From assembly GCA_946122785.1 (NCBI GenBank), contig CAMGYJ010000011.1, positions 12,152,001 through 12,216,000 of the forward strand: DNA of 64,000 nt. The letters run 5' to 3'. Source of the DNA: Linum tenue. Lineage: Eukaryota; Streptophyta; Magnoliopsida; Malpighiales; Linaceae. Below the pieces are notes generated by a model that did not search any database, was not told the origin of the DNA, and was given only the letters and a program-made list of their open reading frames with translations. The stretch's first letter is position 1; every line of letters starts with the position of its first letter. The translations under genes were made by a program, and so were the position numbers. Below are positions 22,476-34,590 of the stretch, piece after piece.

Positions 22476-22559
22476 GTAAGAATGGAGAAGAGAACAAGAC
22501 CTCATTTCAATCCAAATAGTTGAAGTCTCCTTCCTTGTCAAGTTCCATTCTTCTCCGCG

Positions 22560-22651
22560 TCTTTTCTACATCCCTAGCTTCAAGTTCCCAACCTCCATTT
22601 CTTCCGACGATCTGAGCTATGGGCGGCGGCAATCGGTGGTTGAGGCCTGAG
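22560..22651 (+). pseudogene. Captured leader and first exon of a B12D-like gene
   Basis: An ATG at 22619 opens MGGGNRWLRPE, ending at a GTAATG donor (22652). NRWLRPEV is the invariant start of plant B12D proteins, small mitochondrial complex I-associated proteins. A CT-rich leader precedes the ATG, so promoter-proximal sequence was probably captured too. Downstream is intron-like sequence and the MULE terminal repeat, with no further B12D exons. Confidence 0.55.
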
Positions 22652-23218
22652 GTAATGAACTTTCAGATCCTTTCACTTTCTTCATAGCACGTTTTCTCTC
22701 TTTCTCAGCTAGAAAAGGAAAGAGTAGATAGATGAGTACATATGGAACTATGACGTTTGTAATCGTGTGGTTGGTGATTGGATTTTCCAGCTGTAGTCTT
22801 ATTGAGTATACGAATTATGTAAAGCTTGTGTTGAACAAGGAAATTGTTATTGCTTTCCGGAGGAGGATTGGGGTTTGTTCTTGGCTTGTGTTGATTTGTA
22901 ATTTCTTCTTTAATTTGTTGATAATGGATTGGCAGGGTGCTCGCGGAGTATTGGTATTGGGGATTAGAAGAAATTAGGGTTTTTTATTTATTTTAAATAA
23001 AAGTAATAATGAGGTGGAAATGAGATGTCAATTTTTAAAAATTTAATTTTATTAATTTTAAATTACCACATCACACATTTAACAGTCAACTTTTAGAGTT
23101 AACCGCCACGTAAGCAAAAATTAACGGAATTGGACGGAGAGTGATCAAATGTGAACGGTTTTAGTAAACTGAAGTACCACCAATGAATTTCAATATTTCA
23201 AGTGACTACACTTAAACG

Positions 23219-26092
23219 ATTACTAACCCTATTCCAGTAAGTAAAAGTTTTGGGAAATGACAGGTATAAATGAAATCCCTCTGGCTTGACTGCAAGCTAT
23301 GGCAATTAAAGATAGTAAGACGAGTCGTAAGTAAACGTCTTATCGATCATTTGTTAGCATGCTCTACTAATTAAACTGGCCTGGCGATTGGTCAGCCATT
23401 TTAGTCGACCGTTCGTCTTTGTTTTGCTTACATGTATCTATCGGTAGGTAGTTGTTGTTGTTCTTTTGTTCGCCTCGCATATCATAGCAGGTTGGTAAAG
23501 AATCAGTAGGTAGTGTCACTCATAATCATTGACTGAATGTAAGCTAAAAGCAATAAGCAACAAAACAACCTTCAAACTTTCCTATTATTAATTAGGAATG
23601 GCAAACGATTGGTTGGACAGGAGACGGATATTGATTATCTATTGTTTTATGTTAATATTTGTGAAAATTAAAATTATGTCCGTACTTGATTGGATTTCGT
23701 ATATCTATGAACAATATTTTCCCTATATCTTCTCAATTAATGTGTTACTAATCACAAATATAATAACATTACAGAAGAAAAAAAATCTTAAGTAACAAAT
23801 CACCAACACTTGAGAAATAAAAAAAAAAAATAACACTAGTTCATATATACTAGGAATTACAAATATGTTCAATTAAAAACGATGATCTACACAAAATATT
23901 GTGTATGCATGCATAATCAAGCGGGTTTATTATTTATTTTTACTCTACCCAATCGGATGATCAAATGGGAGAGGATATTCGAAACTATGGATATTTTTGC
24001 TATCCTATAATTAATCAACTATTTCGAGAACACCTCATTCTTTGTCCTTATTTTCCACCAAGTTGCTGACATTGACAAGCTCATGACAACCCTTGCTGAT
24101 GTCAAGCTCCATTAGTGGTTAGTTACGTACTTACGTTAGAGCCATAAATATATAGATATATTTGTCATATTCCATGTTATTTCGCATTCGGCAGTCATAA
24201 ACAAATTCGTACAATTACAGGTCGATGATGTATCCATTACCTAGTTCACACCTGCGAAAAATTTGCGTCCCTCAAGACGACTAAAACCTCCATAAAATCC
24301 ATTCTCGAATTAAGGAAGGATCGATGAATTATTTTAGGGTTGTCCTATAAAAAAATAACTCAAATTAATAATTTAAAAAAATTAATTTTTTTCGTTTTTT
24401 TTAAAAGAAAATATCAAACTAGTAAAGGTTATAACAAACTACTATTACGTGTTTTCATGTCCGGCAAAAAATCGTAAAATGCATCCAAATATTCAATGCA
24501 TGTAGTGTTCAACAAATCTCTTTCAATATATCATATTAGACAATTAGTTATCAATTGATCGCCTATTCGATTATGAAACTTGTTCTTGATGTAACCCAAA
24601 GCTAAAACGCTCTTTCAACACATGTAGTTGCAAACTATAAAGTCAATACAATTTCAGAAGCAAGTAGAATTATGAATAGAATAAATTTACTTTTGTCTTC
24701 ACCGTTAACTAAACTAATTCATCAATTCCTTTTAATGTAAGGAATCTCTCATCATTCTTATTACAATGTTAAGAATTCTTATAGGACCAAACTTGATGGC
24801 GGTCTCACACGACTAAAGAAGAGGGAGAGTCACCCTGAGTTGAGAAGACTGCTTTTTTTTTTATTATTCGTGTGTTCAGACGAGAAGAGGTGAATAGAGG
24901 ATAGAAATAGGTTTCAATTTTTAGGAATTTAATTAAATTGAACAATTTAGTTGGAGTTTATGTAGCGTATAAATACATGTGATATTCTAAAGTTAAAAAA
25001 TGAGCTTATGATGTAATGGATAACATGTTATTTTATATAACTACATGGTGAAGAGTTCAAAATATAGGAACTTGCACTCTATTTTTTCCTCTTGCAAGTC
25101 CAAAATTAGTACCGGTGCTCGATATTTTTTTCTTTGTTTTTTAGGGACCCCCTAAACCTCCATGGGTCCTCAATTACCTAGCACTATGTATGAACAACCT
25201 AGGGTCAGTAAAGCAAAGGAGTATTGAGTCGATTCATGAGGATTCGGACCAAGTGTCTTATGAAATGACTAATGAGATGCGAAAAGAAGGTAAGAGTTTG
25301 ACATGAGTCCTTCCCTGTCTAGAACTAGATATAAAAAACCCCGATGACAATCTAACGAAAGAGTATTAAATCGATTCTTGAAGACTTGGACTAAATAAGT
25401 GTTATGAGTGTAGATACAAAAAGAAGATAGGATTCGACAATTGGGTTTCGTGAAAATTCCTTCTATAAAGTTTGTAGCCTGAAAAGATCCTTGCATTGGA
25501 GCCTGGAGGATCAAGACAATTCTAAGTGATAAAATGTTAAAATGAGGAAAAATAAGTGACTATATGATATGACCAAAGTACGCAGTTTTTCTTCTTTTTA
25601 TGGATTTTCGAAACTTTTTTTCAATTTGAACAACTCGAAAATAAAAGATATATATGGAACACAATCAAACAGATCTCAACTCACCATCCTGTGATATTGT
25701 AGGGTTGTTTTGATGACCTCATTACTATATTAATGCCATCAATTCTTCCGATCAACATCCATGAAAATAGCAATTCTGAGACTCATCACCAAGTAAAAAA
25801 CATGGTAAAATTCCTACCAGTTCTTGTTCATCATTCCTCACGATCTAAGAATTTGTTCAAGTATCAAAGGCCTCTTTTTATGCTGATCTAATCAAATATA
25901 TTTTTATTTGAAGAAACCGAGTGTGTAAAATCCCAGAGAACAGAAGGCAAATCAAACTACTCATTATGTACTGTTTTATCGCCTTTCCTGCCATCTCCGG
26001 ACAATCAGTAGCTAACAATCAAAATAAGGGTACCGGAAAATGCTCCTTCTGTTCCCCTGACGTTCTTTAGTGACGGGCGTTAAGTTATAACT
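23219..26092. other. AT-rich intergenic region downstream of MYB gene 1
   Basis: No gene, intact repeat pair or domain was found. Short open frames are low-complexity. A tRNA-like patch near 25005-25080 (TGATGTAATGG then GAGTTCAAAAT) might be an eroded SINE. The final few hundred bases include the 3' untranslated region of the minus-strand MYB gene. Confidence 0.5.
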
Positions 26093-27000
26093 TCATAATC
26101 CTTCAATTCCTCCAGCTTGGACGAACAGATCGTACCAGAAATCCATACCCTCATCAATCCTTGGAAAACCCCCGCCGCCGTTCATCCCTTCATCAGGATT
26201 CAGGACAGAAAAATCCAAGGAATTGATTTGGGGATCAAATTGCAAGTATTCCCCTGACTCCTCCTCCTCCGGCGCCGACCAAAACGCCTCATCGATAAGC
26301 ACCGGGAACTCCTCCTCCTCCGGCAAGATTTCCACGTAATTGCTCGCGGTTGCCGCAATCGAATTGTCAGACGAGACTGAAAAAACGGCGCCGCTGCCGC
26401 TGCTCGACGGTTGATGCGACAGAGCCGCGTCGCTCTGGCTCTCTGTAGACTCTGTTTCAGACGTATTCGCCGTCGCTGAAACAGAGCATTCCTGAACAGA
26501 GGAGAATTGCTGCGGCGAGTAATTTCCTCCTCCTTGGTTCTTCTTTTGCTTCAACAATCTCTTCTTCAAATGGGTATGCCATACATTCTTAATTTCGTTG
26601 TCCGTCCTCCCCGGCAGCTTCGCTGCAATCGCCGACCACTTGTTTCCGAGCAATTCGTGGAGGTCGATGATGGCGTCCTCTTCTTCTCTGCTGAAATTGC
26701 CTCGCTTGATTTCCGGGTTTAGGTAGTTTATCCAACGTAGACGGCAGCTCTTCCCGCACCTCAACAAGCCTGCAATAAATTCAACGGAAAACCCAACTCA
26801 TCAGATTCCTATCCAGATTTGATATTTTTTTCGACATTTTGGCAGGGGATGGAAAGTGGGTAATTACCGGCGAGCTTAGGCAGAGCGCGCCAGTTGCTGT
26901 GGCCGTATTTCTGAATGTAGGAGGTGAGGATTTGGTCCTCTTCGAGAGTCCAAGGGCCTCTGTTCAGCCCCATCTTCGCGCAGCAAGGAGCTCTCACCAT
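26093..27000 (-). CDS. R2R3-MYB transcription factor, subgroup 2 (MYB13/14/15-like), gene 1
   Basis: Complement of 26868-27000 joined to 26093-26769, 269 residues. Exon 1 starts [18 protein letters not shown] and encodes most of R2. The intron has a GTAATT donor and GCAG acceptor and splits the Gly codon after LPKLA, the canonical R2R3 first-intron site. Exon 2 completes R2, carries R3 ([40 protein letters not shown]) and an acidic, Ser/Glu-rich tail ending with [15 protein letters not shown], a subgroup-2-like C-terminal motif. The usual second MYB intron is absent. Subgroup-2 MYBs are nuclear activators in stress, phenylpropanoid and stilbene responses. The paralogue lies at 35888-36767, and compared with it this copy has V2 where R2 normally starts MGR, E8A, and lacks the final FPELQGQ-type residues. 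Confidence 0.92.
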
Positions 27001-27111
27001 CTTCTTAATCTGTTAGTCAATCTGGGTTTTCTTACACAAGTTGGTCTGGGTGAGAATTGGTGAAGAAAGCGAGAGAGCTCACACTCTGTTCAGAATGGAG
27101 GAAGTTTGAGG

Positions 27112-27123
27112 TATTTATTTAAA
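27112..27123 (-). promoter_or_regulatory. TATA-like box of MYB gene 1
   Basis: Minus-strand TTTAAATAAATA about 110 bp upstream of the start codon, followed by TACCTCAAACTTCC and GAACAGAG. These are shared with MYB gene 2 at the same place. A W-box core TTGACT lies on the minus strand at 27150-27155, about 30 bp further upstream, compatible with WRKY control but common by chance. Confidence 0.55.
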
Positions 27124-27155
27124 GAAGGGAATGGTAGAGGGAGGGAGACAGTCAA

Positions 27156-27613
27156 TCCCCACGAGGGGATATGTTGGAAAAGTCTTACAAACACGCCATT
27201 AAAGATTAAACTAATGGATGCAACTCTCTCCGTCGTCTTCCTCTGTTTTAATCTGTTCAAGATCGACCCCTACCAGTAAACTTCCACGAAACACACGCTT
27301 CCTCTCTTTGTTATTCTCTAAACAAATGTATCTTCAAGCCACTTGCTTTTCCTCTCTATCTAATCATAAAAGTTCAGAACTTGGTAGTACTTGGTTTTGG
27401 TTGCTCTAGATTCCAAAGTCCTTGTTTAATTTATGCTAATGAAGCTGTATGCTACTCTTGAGGGCTTAGGATATAGGGAGTGTGGCTGAGGGGGAAACAT
27501 TGTGTGGCTGAAATTGACAGGGAGTATGGAGGGGCATTTTTGTCCGATTTCTGAAATTTTATTTCTTTATTTTTTTTATTTTTTCCAACATTTATATGCT
27601 GGTTTTTAATTGA
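27156..27613. other. Upstream region of MYB gene 1
   Basis: No coding sequence supported. It is presumably the distal promoter of the minus-strand MYB gene and ends at the hAT duplication at 27614. Confidence 0.4.
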
Positions 27614-27621
27614 TGAAAGAG

Positions 27622-28006
27622 CATGGTTGTCATGCCGGCCGGCGTGCCACCGGTTGTACCTGGTTCAACCGGTACCGGTCATAAAACCGGCGTGACACCA
27701 CCGGTATGACCGGCATGATCGATATACAAATCTCTAAGTAAAATGATCTTATTTTAGAGAATTTAATTGATAAAAATTATTTTATTATTTATTTTATGAT
27801 TATAAAAGTTAAATATTGATGTTATTTGTTGGATTCAAGTATAAATGTTTAGGTATTGACGTTAAATGTCATGTTTAAATATGAGTATTTATAATTTTAT
27901 TTGTAATATTGACCGGCATGAACCGGCACAAACCAGTATGTGCCACCGGTTGAACCATTCCACTTGCTAAACCGGCACACTGGCATAAACCGGTTTGACA
28001 ACCTTG
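27622..28006. mobile_element. hAT MITE (CATGGTTGTCA termini)
   Basis: 385 bp with termini CATGGTTGTCA and (inverted) CAAGGTTGTCA and perfect 8-bp duplication TGAAAGAG (27614-27621, 28007-28014). Subterminal CCGGT/ACCGG repeats, non-coding. It lies about 620 bp upstream of MYB gene 1. Confidence 0.9.
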
Positions 28007-28014
28007 TGAAAGAG

Positions 28015-28533
28015 AAAACCAGATCTCTCTTCCTCTTTTTTTTCTTTTTCTTTTTCTTTCTCTCTTTCTTCTCTCTTCCAAACACTTTTTTTCAGATCTA
28101 GATCTGTTTCCTTCTCTTGTTCTTCATTTTTTCTCTCCAATCGACAAAGAAAAAAATTGCCGCCTCCCCTCTCAAATTCGGTGACGCTCCAAATCGTTAT
28201 TCTCTCGTATGCTCCTTCCTTCTGTTCTTTCTTTTCTCGGCCTCAAAATAAATGACGCTCCATATTGACCAAGAGGGGACAAATCTAGGTGAGTCGAGTT
28301 TGCATGTTTTATGTTTTAGTATTTGTTTGTGAATTTTCAATTTCAATCTTCCTCCTTTTTTTGTTGCATTTGGTGTTCTTGATTGTGGAAGAGGAAATGA
28401 GAGTAGACATAAGACGAGTTTTTTCTCTCCCTCATTCTGTTTCTCTTCCTTCTTTTAGGTAATATATATTGATATTACCACACTATACCATATGGTAATG
28501 TGTGCTAACTAAATATATTTTTATAGTCACGAG
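28015..28533. other. Spacer with polypyrimidine tract
   Basis: Contains a T/C-only tract at about 28020-28080, then ordinary AT-rich sequence. Its final 80 bp (TTACCACACTATACCATATGG and following) resemble 29420-29500 on the far side of the next hAT element. No gene. Confidence 0.5.
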
Positions 28534-29308
28534 CAGTGTAGTCAAAATCGCGCATTAAAACGTTTTTACGTATCCAGGCCACCAAAACGTTTCAGTTTCT
28601 ACCTAAAGTCGATTAGTCACAAAAACTGGTAAAAACATGGGTAAAATCGGTAAAATCACTTAAAATCGGTAAAATCGCGATTCTGAAGCGTTTTTATACG
28701 ATTTTGATCATCTCATAAAAATGTGCTAATTGGCCCAAAATGATATAATTTTGGAGACATATCAACGAAAATAAAAAAGGAAAACATGATTCATCACTCG
28801 TTCTACAACTAGTATCGAGATAGGGGCTTCACATTAGGTTCAAAAGACACCTAATGGTGTTCTCAACATCCGTTGACCTTTTATCAGTCTTCTCCCTTAA
28901 TCTTCACCTGTGGCTCTTACCTGGGTTACGATAAAAGTTTATGGGTAATTGATCGTATGTAATTATGTAAACTCAAACCAGCTTATGAGAATTTGGATTC
29001 TCAAACTCGTTTACGGGTTACGATCTACGTTATGAGCTTATTATTAAGATGTTATGAGTTTTCTCTACTTTTGAGTCAACACAAATTAGTTTATGTGTTA
29101 TATATTACATTTTAATTATGAATTTAATGTAGTTATTCACTTATCTAAAATCTACACACTCACATTTTACATACTATATGTTGTACTTAACATATTTTAG
29201 CTATTTTAGAGGGTGCGTCAAAAACTTCCACTTTTACGCTTTGATTCTACGTTTTACGATTTTACCCATTTTCCGCTTCTAGGTAGAATCGCGCTTTTAA
29301 CTGCATTG
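28534..29308. mobile_element. hAT-type element (CAGTGTAGTCAAAA termini)
   Basis: 775 bp, termini CAGTGTAGTCAAAA and (inverted) CAATGCAGTTAAAA, perfect 8-bp duplication GTCACGAG (28526-28533, 29309-29316). No transposase frame, so non-autonomous. Confidence 0.85.
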
Positions 29309-29419
29309 GTCACGAGTTTTATCATGGTGGTAGTGGGTGGTAATCGACAACAATTTCGAGAAAGAAGAGTTAGAAGACAATGAAGTGGGAGAAGAAAGTG
29401 AAGAGAGTCGTAATTGTAT

Positions 29420-29960
29420 ATATATATATTAAGATTACCACACTATACCATATGGTAAAGTGTGGTAACGAAATGTATTTTTATGGATATAATGTTTTCC
29501 TATGGTCGTAGAGGGTTGTAATTAGATTTATATTATTTTCGTATGGTGTTACCTTCTCATACCATGTGGTATTGTATGGTAATTACAATTAATTTGTGTT
29601 CATTCGATTAACCATGTTCTACTATGGTGGTATTGAATGATAGTTATATTTATAATTTTCTGTAACCTATTTTACCATGTGGTGGTAGTTGGATTTGTAA
29701 TTTTATTTTAGCATGTTATACCATATGGTATGAATAACATATGGTATGAAATGGTAATTAGATTTGTAAATTTCTGTAGCATGTTTTACCACGTTATACC
29801 ATGTGGTATTATATGATAGTTAGATTTGTAATTTTCTTCAACATATTTTACCATGTTTTACCACGTTATACCATGTGGTATTGTATCATAGTTAGATTTG
29901 TAATTTTCTTCAACATATTTACCATGTTTTACCATGATAGTAGAAAGTGATAATCATATT
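29420..29960. repeat. Degenerate repeat field with TACCATRTGGTA palindromes
   Basis: Units of roughly 60-70 bp contain TTTTACCA, TTATACCATGTGGTAT and TAGATTTGTAATTTTC blocks. The last three units (about 29760-29940) are most alike. Each carries a near-perfect palindrome (TACCATATGGTA or TACCATGTGGTA). No coding sequence. Confidence 0.75.
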
Positions 29961-30112
29961 TATACTTGTAATTACTGTCTTTAGCACTGAATTATTTAAC
30001 AAAAAAATCATCATTCAATTTGAGTTAGAATTAGAACAAAGATAGGTAGGATGGTTAGATTCATTTTTGTTGTAGATGGGAGAGAGAAGAAATAATGTAT
30101 TTTTTCTTTTAA

Positions 30113-31564
30113 GGCAAAATACACTTTCATATCCACAACTTTGACGTTTGTGACAAATATAGCCACAACTATCGAAATACACAAAATATCCAATTCTGTC
30201 CATCTATTTAACGGTGTCAGGTTAAGAGTATGACTATACTGACGGAATAGATGAGTTGGCAAACTTCCGTCCCCACCCATCTATCTGGATTAACAGAAAA
30301 ATAAAAAAAGAAAATGCTAGGATTTAACTTTAAAAATTAAAACTAAAAAATAATAAATGGAACCCTGCAAATCGCCAACCTATTCGTCTTCCTCTCGCCC
30401 CAGAACCCTTCCATCACCGAGCTCCAAATACTCCGACGAAACCTTCTTATGCTTCCTTTGACGACGATTGGCGCAAGTAGAGTTAGAAGCCACTGGGTTC
30501 TTCCTGAATGGCGTGTAGCTTGCCTCGCCGTCTTCTTCCCGGATCCAAAATCCAGATCCAGAACCAAATCATTGGAAATGCGATCGGAACACGATTAATC
30601 GTCTTCCTCGATCTTAGGAATCCAGAGTCTTCACCAATAGATCCGTCGTCATTAGAGTCAATAGGGAGTTTGGGTTCAGATTGGGATAGACGCCATCGCC
30701 AGCGGGGGCTTTGTCTGCGATTTTGGAATTGGTGTTGACTGGAAGCAGGGGCGAGAGCTAGCGGCGATGGAGCTAGCGGGTGCGAAGCAGATCCTCGATG
30801 CCGTCACCATAAGTCCTCGAAGTCGCATCACCGTCTTTGATGCCCTTGTCGCTCGCATCATTGCCGTCGTGGTCTGCTTCAATCGATCTCCACCTGCCCT
30901 ACCTTTAACTCCAGCATCGACAGGGAATGAGACTGCAGGAGTAAGCATCTTCGGGAGAAGAACGCTGATTTTGGCGGGTTTCGGATTGTGAGGTCGTGAC
31001 GGCACTTCCTACTCCGTCGCGCCGCCGCTAGTTGCCGCGATTAGGGGTGTTTAGAAGGCCAACAAGTTCAACGTATTGGTGGCGGATTTTATTTTGGGGG
31101 TGGGAGTGAGCGGTGGTAACGGATTTGATGTCGGCGGTGGGAGTGGGCAGTGGTGGCGGATAGATGTCGACAATGGGTGGTGGCGGATTTGATGTCTGCT
31201 TTGGCGGTGGGAGTAGGCGGAGGGGAGAAGATGGGGCGGAGAGGAGAAGTTGGGGCAGAAGGGGAAGAGTTACGAAATTGATTTTTTATTTTATTTCTTA
31301 AAATTAAATATATGTAAGTAAATATGATATGTAATTTCCGTGTCATTTGGTGTTGATTTTTGATGACGTGTGCACTGATTTGGCGTCCTAGTCAGCGTAT
31401 AACTAACATAACTGACGGCGTCACTAACGGCGTTAAAGTTTGTAACGGAAATGGATAGATTTGTCACACTACCATCCAAATTTTGGATTTTTTTGTGTAT
31501 TTCGATAGTTATGGATATATTTGGCACAAACGTGAAAGTTATGGACATAGAAGTGTATTTTGCC
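30113..31564. mobile_element. MULE with captured GC-rich segment
   Basis: Termini GGCAAAATACACTT are inverted over more than 60 bp. The 9-bp duplication is TTCTTTTAA (30104-30112) and TTCTTATAA (31565-31573), one mismatch. The interior 30350-31290 is GC-rich and has open frames on both strands (plus 30767-30991, minus 30676-31005). I recognise no family and cannot say which strand was coding. A GGTGG/GGCGG-rich stretch runs at 31080-31260. It belongs to the same terminal family as 4744-6036 and 49010-54755. Confidence 0.85.
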
Positions 31565-31573
31565 TTCTTATAA

Positions 31574-33120
31574 TAACAAAACAAAGAGTGAGAGAGAGGG
31601 GAACCAGTGTGGGATGGGGGAGTGGGATCCGCGTCTGGTCAAAAAGTCTGCGCCAGAGCATCAGCGTCATCATTAAAAGGGGGTGCAATTTACCTTAGTG
31701 CCCCTCCGTGTTTAATTTAAATAAAAGGAAAAGGCTGACACGTGGGGACATATGATTGGATTACTGACAGTTACTGATAGGAGAGTTACTGACCTGATCC
31801 GGTCCCCTCTTTAGGCTCAGAGCGGTGCGACAAACAATATTTTAGTAGATATGATGCTAGGATAATGTTAGGTTGATTGACTTATGCATATGTAGTCTGA
31901 ATAATTTTGCAAAAAAAAAAAAGTTTGTATGACTCAATTCCAAACCCTGCTTTCATGAGTAGAAGATATTTGTCTAGGGATAATGCTACTATTGGTAGTG
32001 AATACATCATAAGTACATTGCTTAACAATATTAAAATCATACATTAAAATAATAAAAATAGAGATAAATAAGAAAAATGGTCCAGGAGGAAGAGAATAGA
32101 TACCTTTCACTTTCAGAAATGTATTGTTTTTCCTATGTTATGAATATTCCTTATTTTGTTTCCACAAATTCTATTTAATCTTCATGACGACTATCTTTGT
32201 AGAGATCTTTCCAAAAATATTTTCTTTTCTTTTAGGTGTCACATATCTCTATTATGAACCCGTGGCTTGCAATTCTATCCTTTTCATTAAAGCAAGACGA
32301 CCAATGACTTTGTTATTTTCCACGCAGTCCACTCAAGGGTTAAATTAAGTACAAATGTGAGGGTTTTGGGTCAAAACTTTGATTTTGGAAAAGATTGGAT
32401 TTGTTATGTATTCGTTTGATTATGAATTTGAAAAGTTTAATGTTTGTTTGGTGGATTTTGTTCATGGATTTACTGTTATGGTTGTGTAGCTTTAATATGT
32501 AAATTATCTTATTGTCCTTATTTTAATTTGATATCATTACTGCAAGAAGATATATATAAGTAATTATTGTCATGTGGCCCACGAATTTATGATCATGTTA
32601 AATATCCCACACCCATATTTGGGATTTGCATGTCCAGGCCAACAAATTTGGATTCTCAATGGATTCCACGGATTTGCTCCTTTCTACAAAATATGGAGCA
32701 AACAATGAATTTTATGTTAAATTCATGTTCATTATATGAATTTGAATCCAAATTCATGCCTCAAATCCATGAAATAAACTATCCATAAAAATTAACAATA
32801 AAAGACAAAAAAACATTTCACCATTTTTAAAAAGGCAAAGTCTTTAATAATTCAACCAAAATAATCACACACAATCGCAATAATTAACGGAATCCAAGGA
32901 CAAAGTTACATGCGTAACATTTTATATATGTATTTCATTTTATGATGCAGAAAATTGGATGTTATTGTGATGTTATAACGAGTAAGAAAGGTTTAAATAG
33001 TAAATACACTAGCGTGTTTATCCTATCAATAATGCCAAATCAGATACTTTTTCCATTGTATTTGGTGTGCAACGGAAAAAAAAACTTAATTTCGATAAAA
33101 ATTGGAATGTAATTTAAAAA
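31574..33120. other. AT-rich intergenic region
   Basis: No gene or clear element was found. A (GA)-rich patch lies at 31586-31600 and an A12-T run near 31914. Open frames at 32124-32348 and 32567-32788 have no recognisable features. Confidence 0.45.
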
Positions 33121-33602
33121 GGGTTAATAGCAATTTATAGTCTTCTACTATTGGAAGTTAATAAACATATCACTCTACCATTATTTTAGCATATATTATA
33201 TGTACTTCTATATTATTGAAACGTAACAAACGTACCCTTCCTTCTAAAATTTCTTTAATTGACCGTTAAATGAGATGACCAGATTGCCTCTCACTTATTA
33301 CATCATTTTTTTTAATAAATAAGACATAAACTATTTAATTATTTTTCGGTACTTAATTTAAAATTTTCTTTCTCTTTCCCTTTTATTTATTTTTATTGTT
33401 TTTTTATTTCTGCAGAAATAAAAAAAGATTATTTATAAGTGAGGGTCCTTTTCGTCATTTTTTAACCTATTTGTTAACAAAGTGTTGAATCGAAGATTAT
33501 GTTTGCTACATTTTGATTATAAAGATATATATTTGTATAAAAATATAATAGAGATGTATGTTTGTTAATTTGCAATATAAGAAGCATAAAATGGTATTAA
33601 CC
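33121..33602. repeat. AT-rich inverted-repeat element (MITE-like)
   Basis: Ends GGGTTAATAGCAATTTATAG and (inverted) GGTTAATACCATTTTATGC share a loosely matching subterminal region (TTAATAAACATA / TTAACAAACATA). About 480 bp, non-coding. No target duplication was found, so superfamily is open. Confidence 0.45.
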
Positions 33603-33604
33603 TT

Positions 33605-33800
33605 TCTTCTACAAAAGATAATTATATATTGATTCACAAAAAAGGTATTTACATCCTGGAATTCAGCTAGGCCTGGAAATCAAACAAACGACTCATAGTG
33701 GGGAACAATGAAAGAGCCTTTCTAGCCATCAAATGGGCTACCTTATTGTTACGCCGACCTACAAATCGTACACTAAATCCATAATAAAAGGCAAAATAAG
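33605..33800 (-). pseudogene. LINE RNase H 3' scrap
   Basis: Minus-strand translation gives FSVRFVGRRNNKVAHLMARKAL followed by a stop. This matches the end of the plant LINE RNase H domain (V-x-R-x-x-N-x-x-AH-x-x-A-x-x-AL). It is a very short, strongly 5'-truncated insertion. Confidence 0.5.
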
Positions 33801-34590
33801 ACACAATTCCATACAATGTTATTAACCTATTGATAAACTATATCAAGATAACTACTTTGGCTAAGTAATGAGGTAGAAGTTAACTAATAAGACTGTGAGT
33901 GGGAGGACGGAAAGAGGTAATGAGTAACTAGTAACTAAGAAGGCACCAAGAAAGTCACTATTGTTGACCCAGTAGTTTGACTTGATCTGATATGAAACCC
34001 ATGAAAATATTTAAATTATAAATAAATAAAAATCTCTTTTGAGGAAAGTCAGAGTAAGTAGGGACCACATGCCCGCAAGCTTTGAAAAACTATTGGTCCA
34101 CTTCCGCAATTGAACCAAATATAATCCGTACAAAAATCAGCATGCTACGATACCAATTGGACAGAAAGGTTTTACGCAATCATCATATAGACTGGTAGTA
34201 ATCAGTCTAAATCTATAGCCGACTTCATCATTTAACGTTGAACTCTCTTTCGCTTCGGCTCCACGGGAGGATGGGTACATATTGATAACCAGCCTTACCA
34301 TTAGTTTAGTGATGGAAATTTCTAATCCGACCTACGTGACCTGATCGAGTCTGCTTCGATCTGTTTGGGCAGGTATTATCTGATTGAGAGTAGTGTGTAC
34401 GAGCAATGGCTATTGCTTCCGATTTGTACCGCCCCATCCCACTCTATTCTCAACACATTAATTCTATCATAATTTGTATTAATATCTACTTATATTTGTC
34501 CTATTTTGACATCTCTTAACACATATATGCAATGAAAATCCGGAATGATGCAAGATTGCACAATGTGTGATTAATCTCCACTCCTACAGA
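33801..34590. other. AT-rich spacer, no gene
   Basis: I see nothing coding or repeated in this stretch. It leads into the copia remains. Confidence 0.4.

Larger units (their letters stand above)
20704..23218. mobile_element. Gene-capturing MULE (Pack-MULE-like) with about 290-bp inverted termini
   Basis: The left terminal repeat (20704 to about 21000) and right terminal repeat (about 22930-23218) are inverted copies across about 290 bp, sharing for example CATTGGTGGTACTTCAG and TTGCTTACGTGGCGGT. The interior has pieces resembling a TMEM135-like gene (minus), a nested hAT-type element and the first exon of a B12D-like gene (plus). The piece at 9831-9867 is probably the outer left end displaced by Athila-A. 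No transposase is present. The inverted repeat is certain. The superfamily is inferred from terminal repeat length and gene capture, because no 9-bp duplication was found. Confidence 0.7.

Noticed and set aside
23598..23795. Hydrophobic 65-codon frame
   Set aside because: Located in AT-rich spacer where Phe/Ile/Tyr codons arise by composition alone. No promoter or homologue recognised.
29420..29960. CRISPR-like regular repeats
   Set aside because: Units are degenerate, spacers are not unique, the context is a plant nuclear genome. It is a decayed tandem field.
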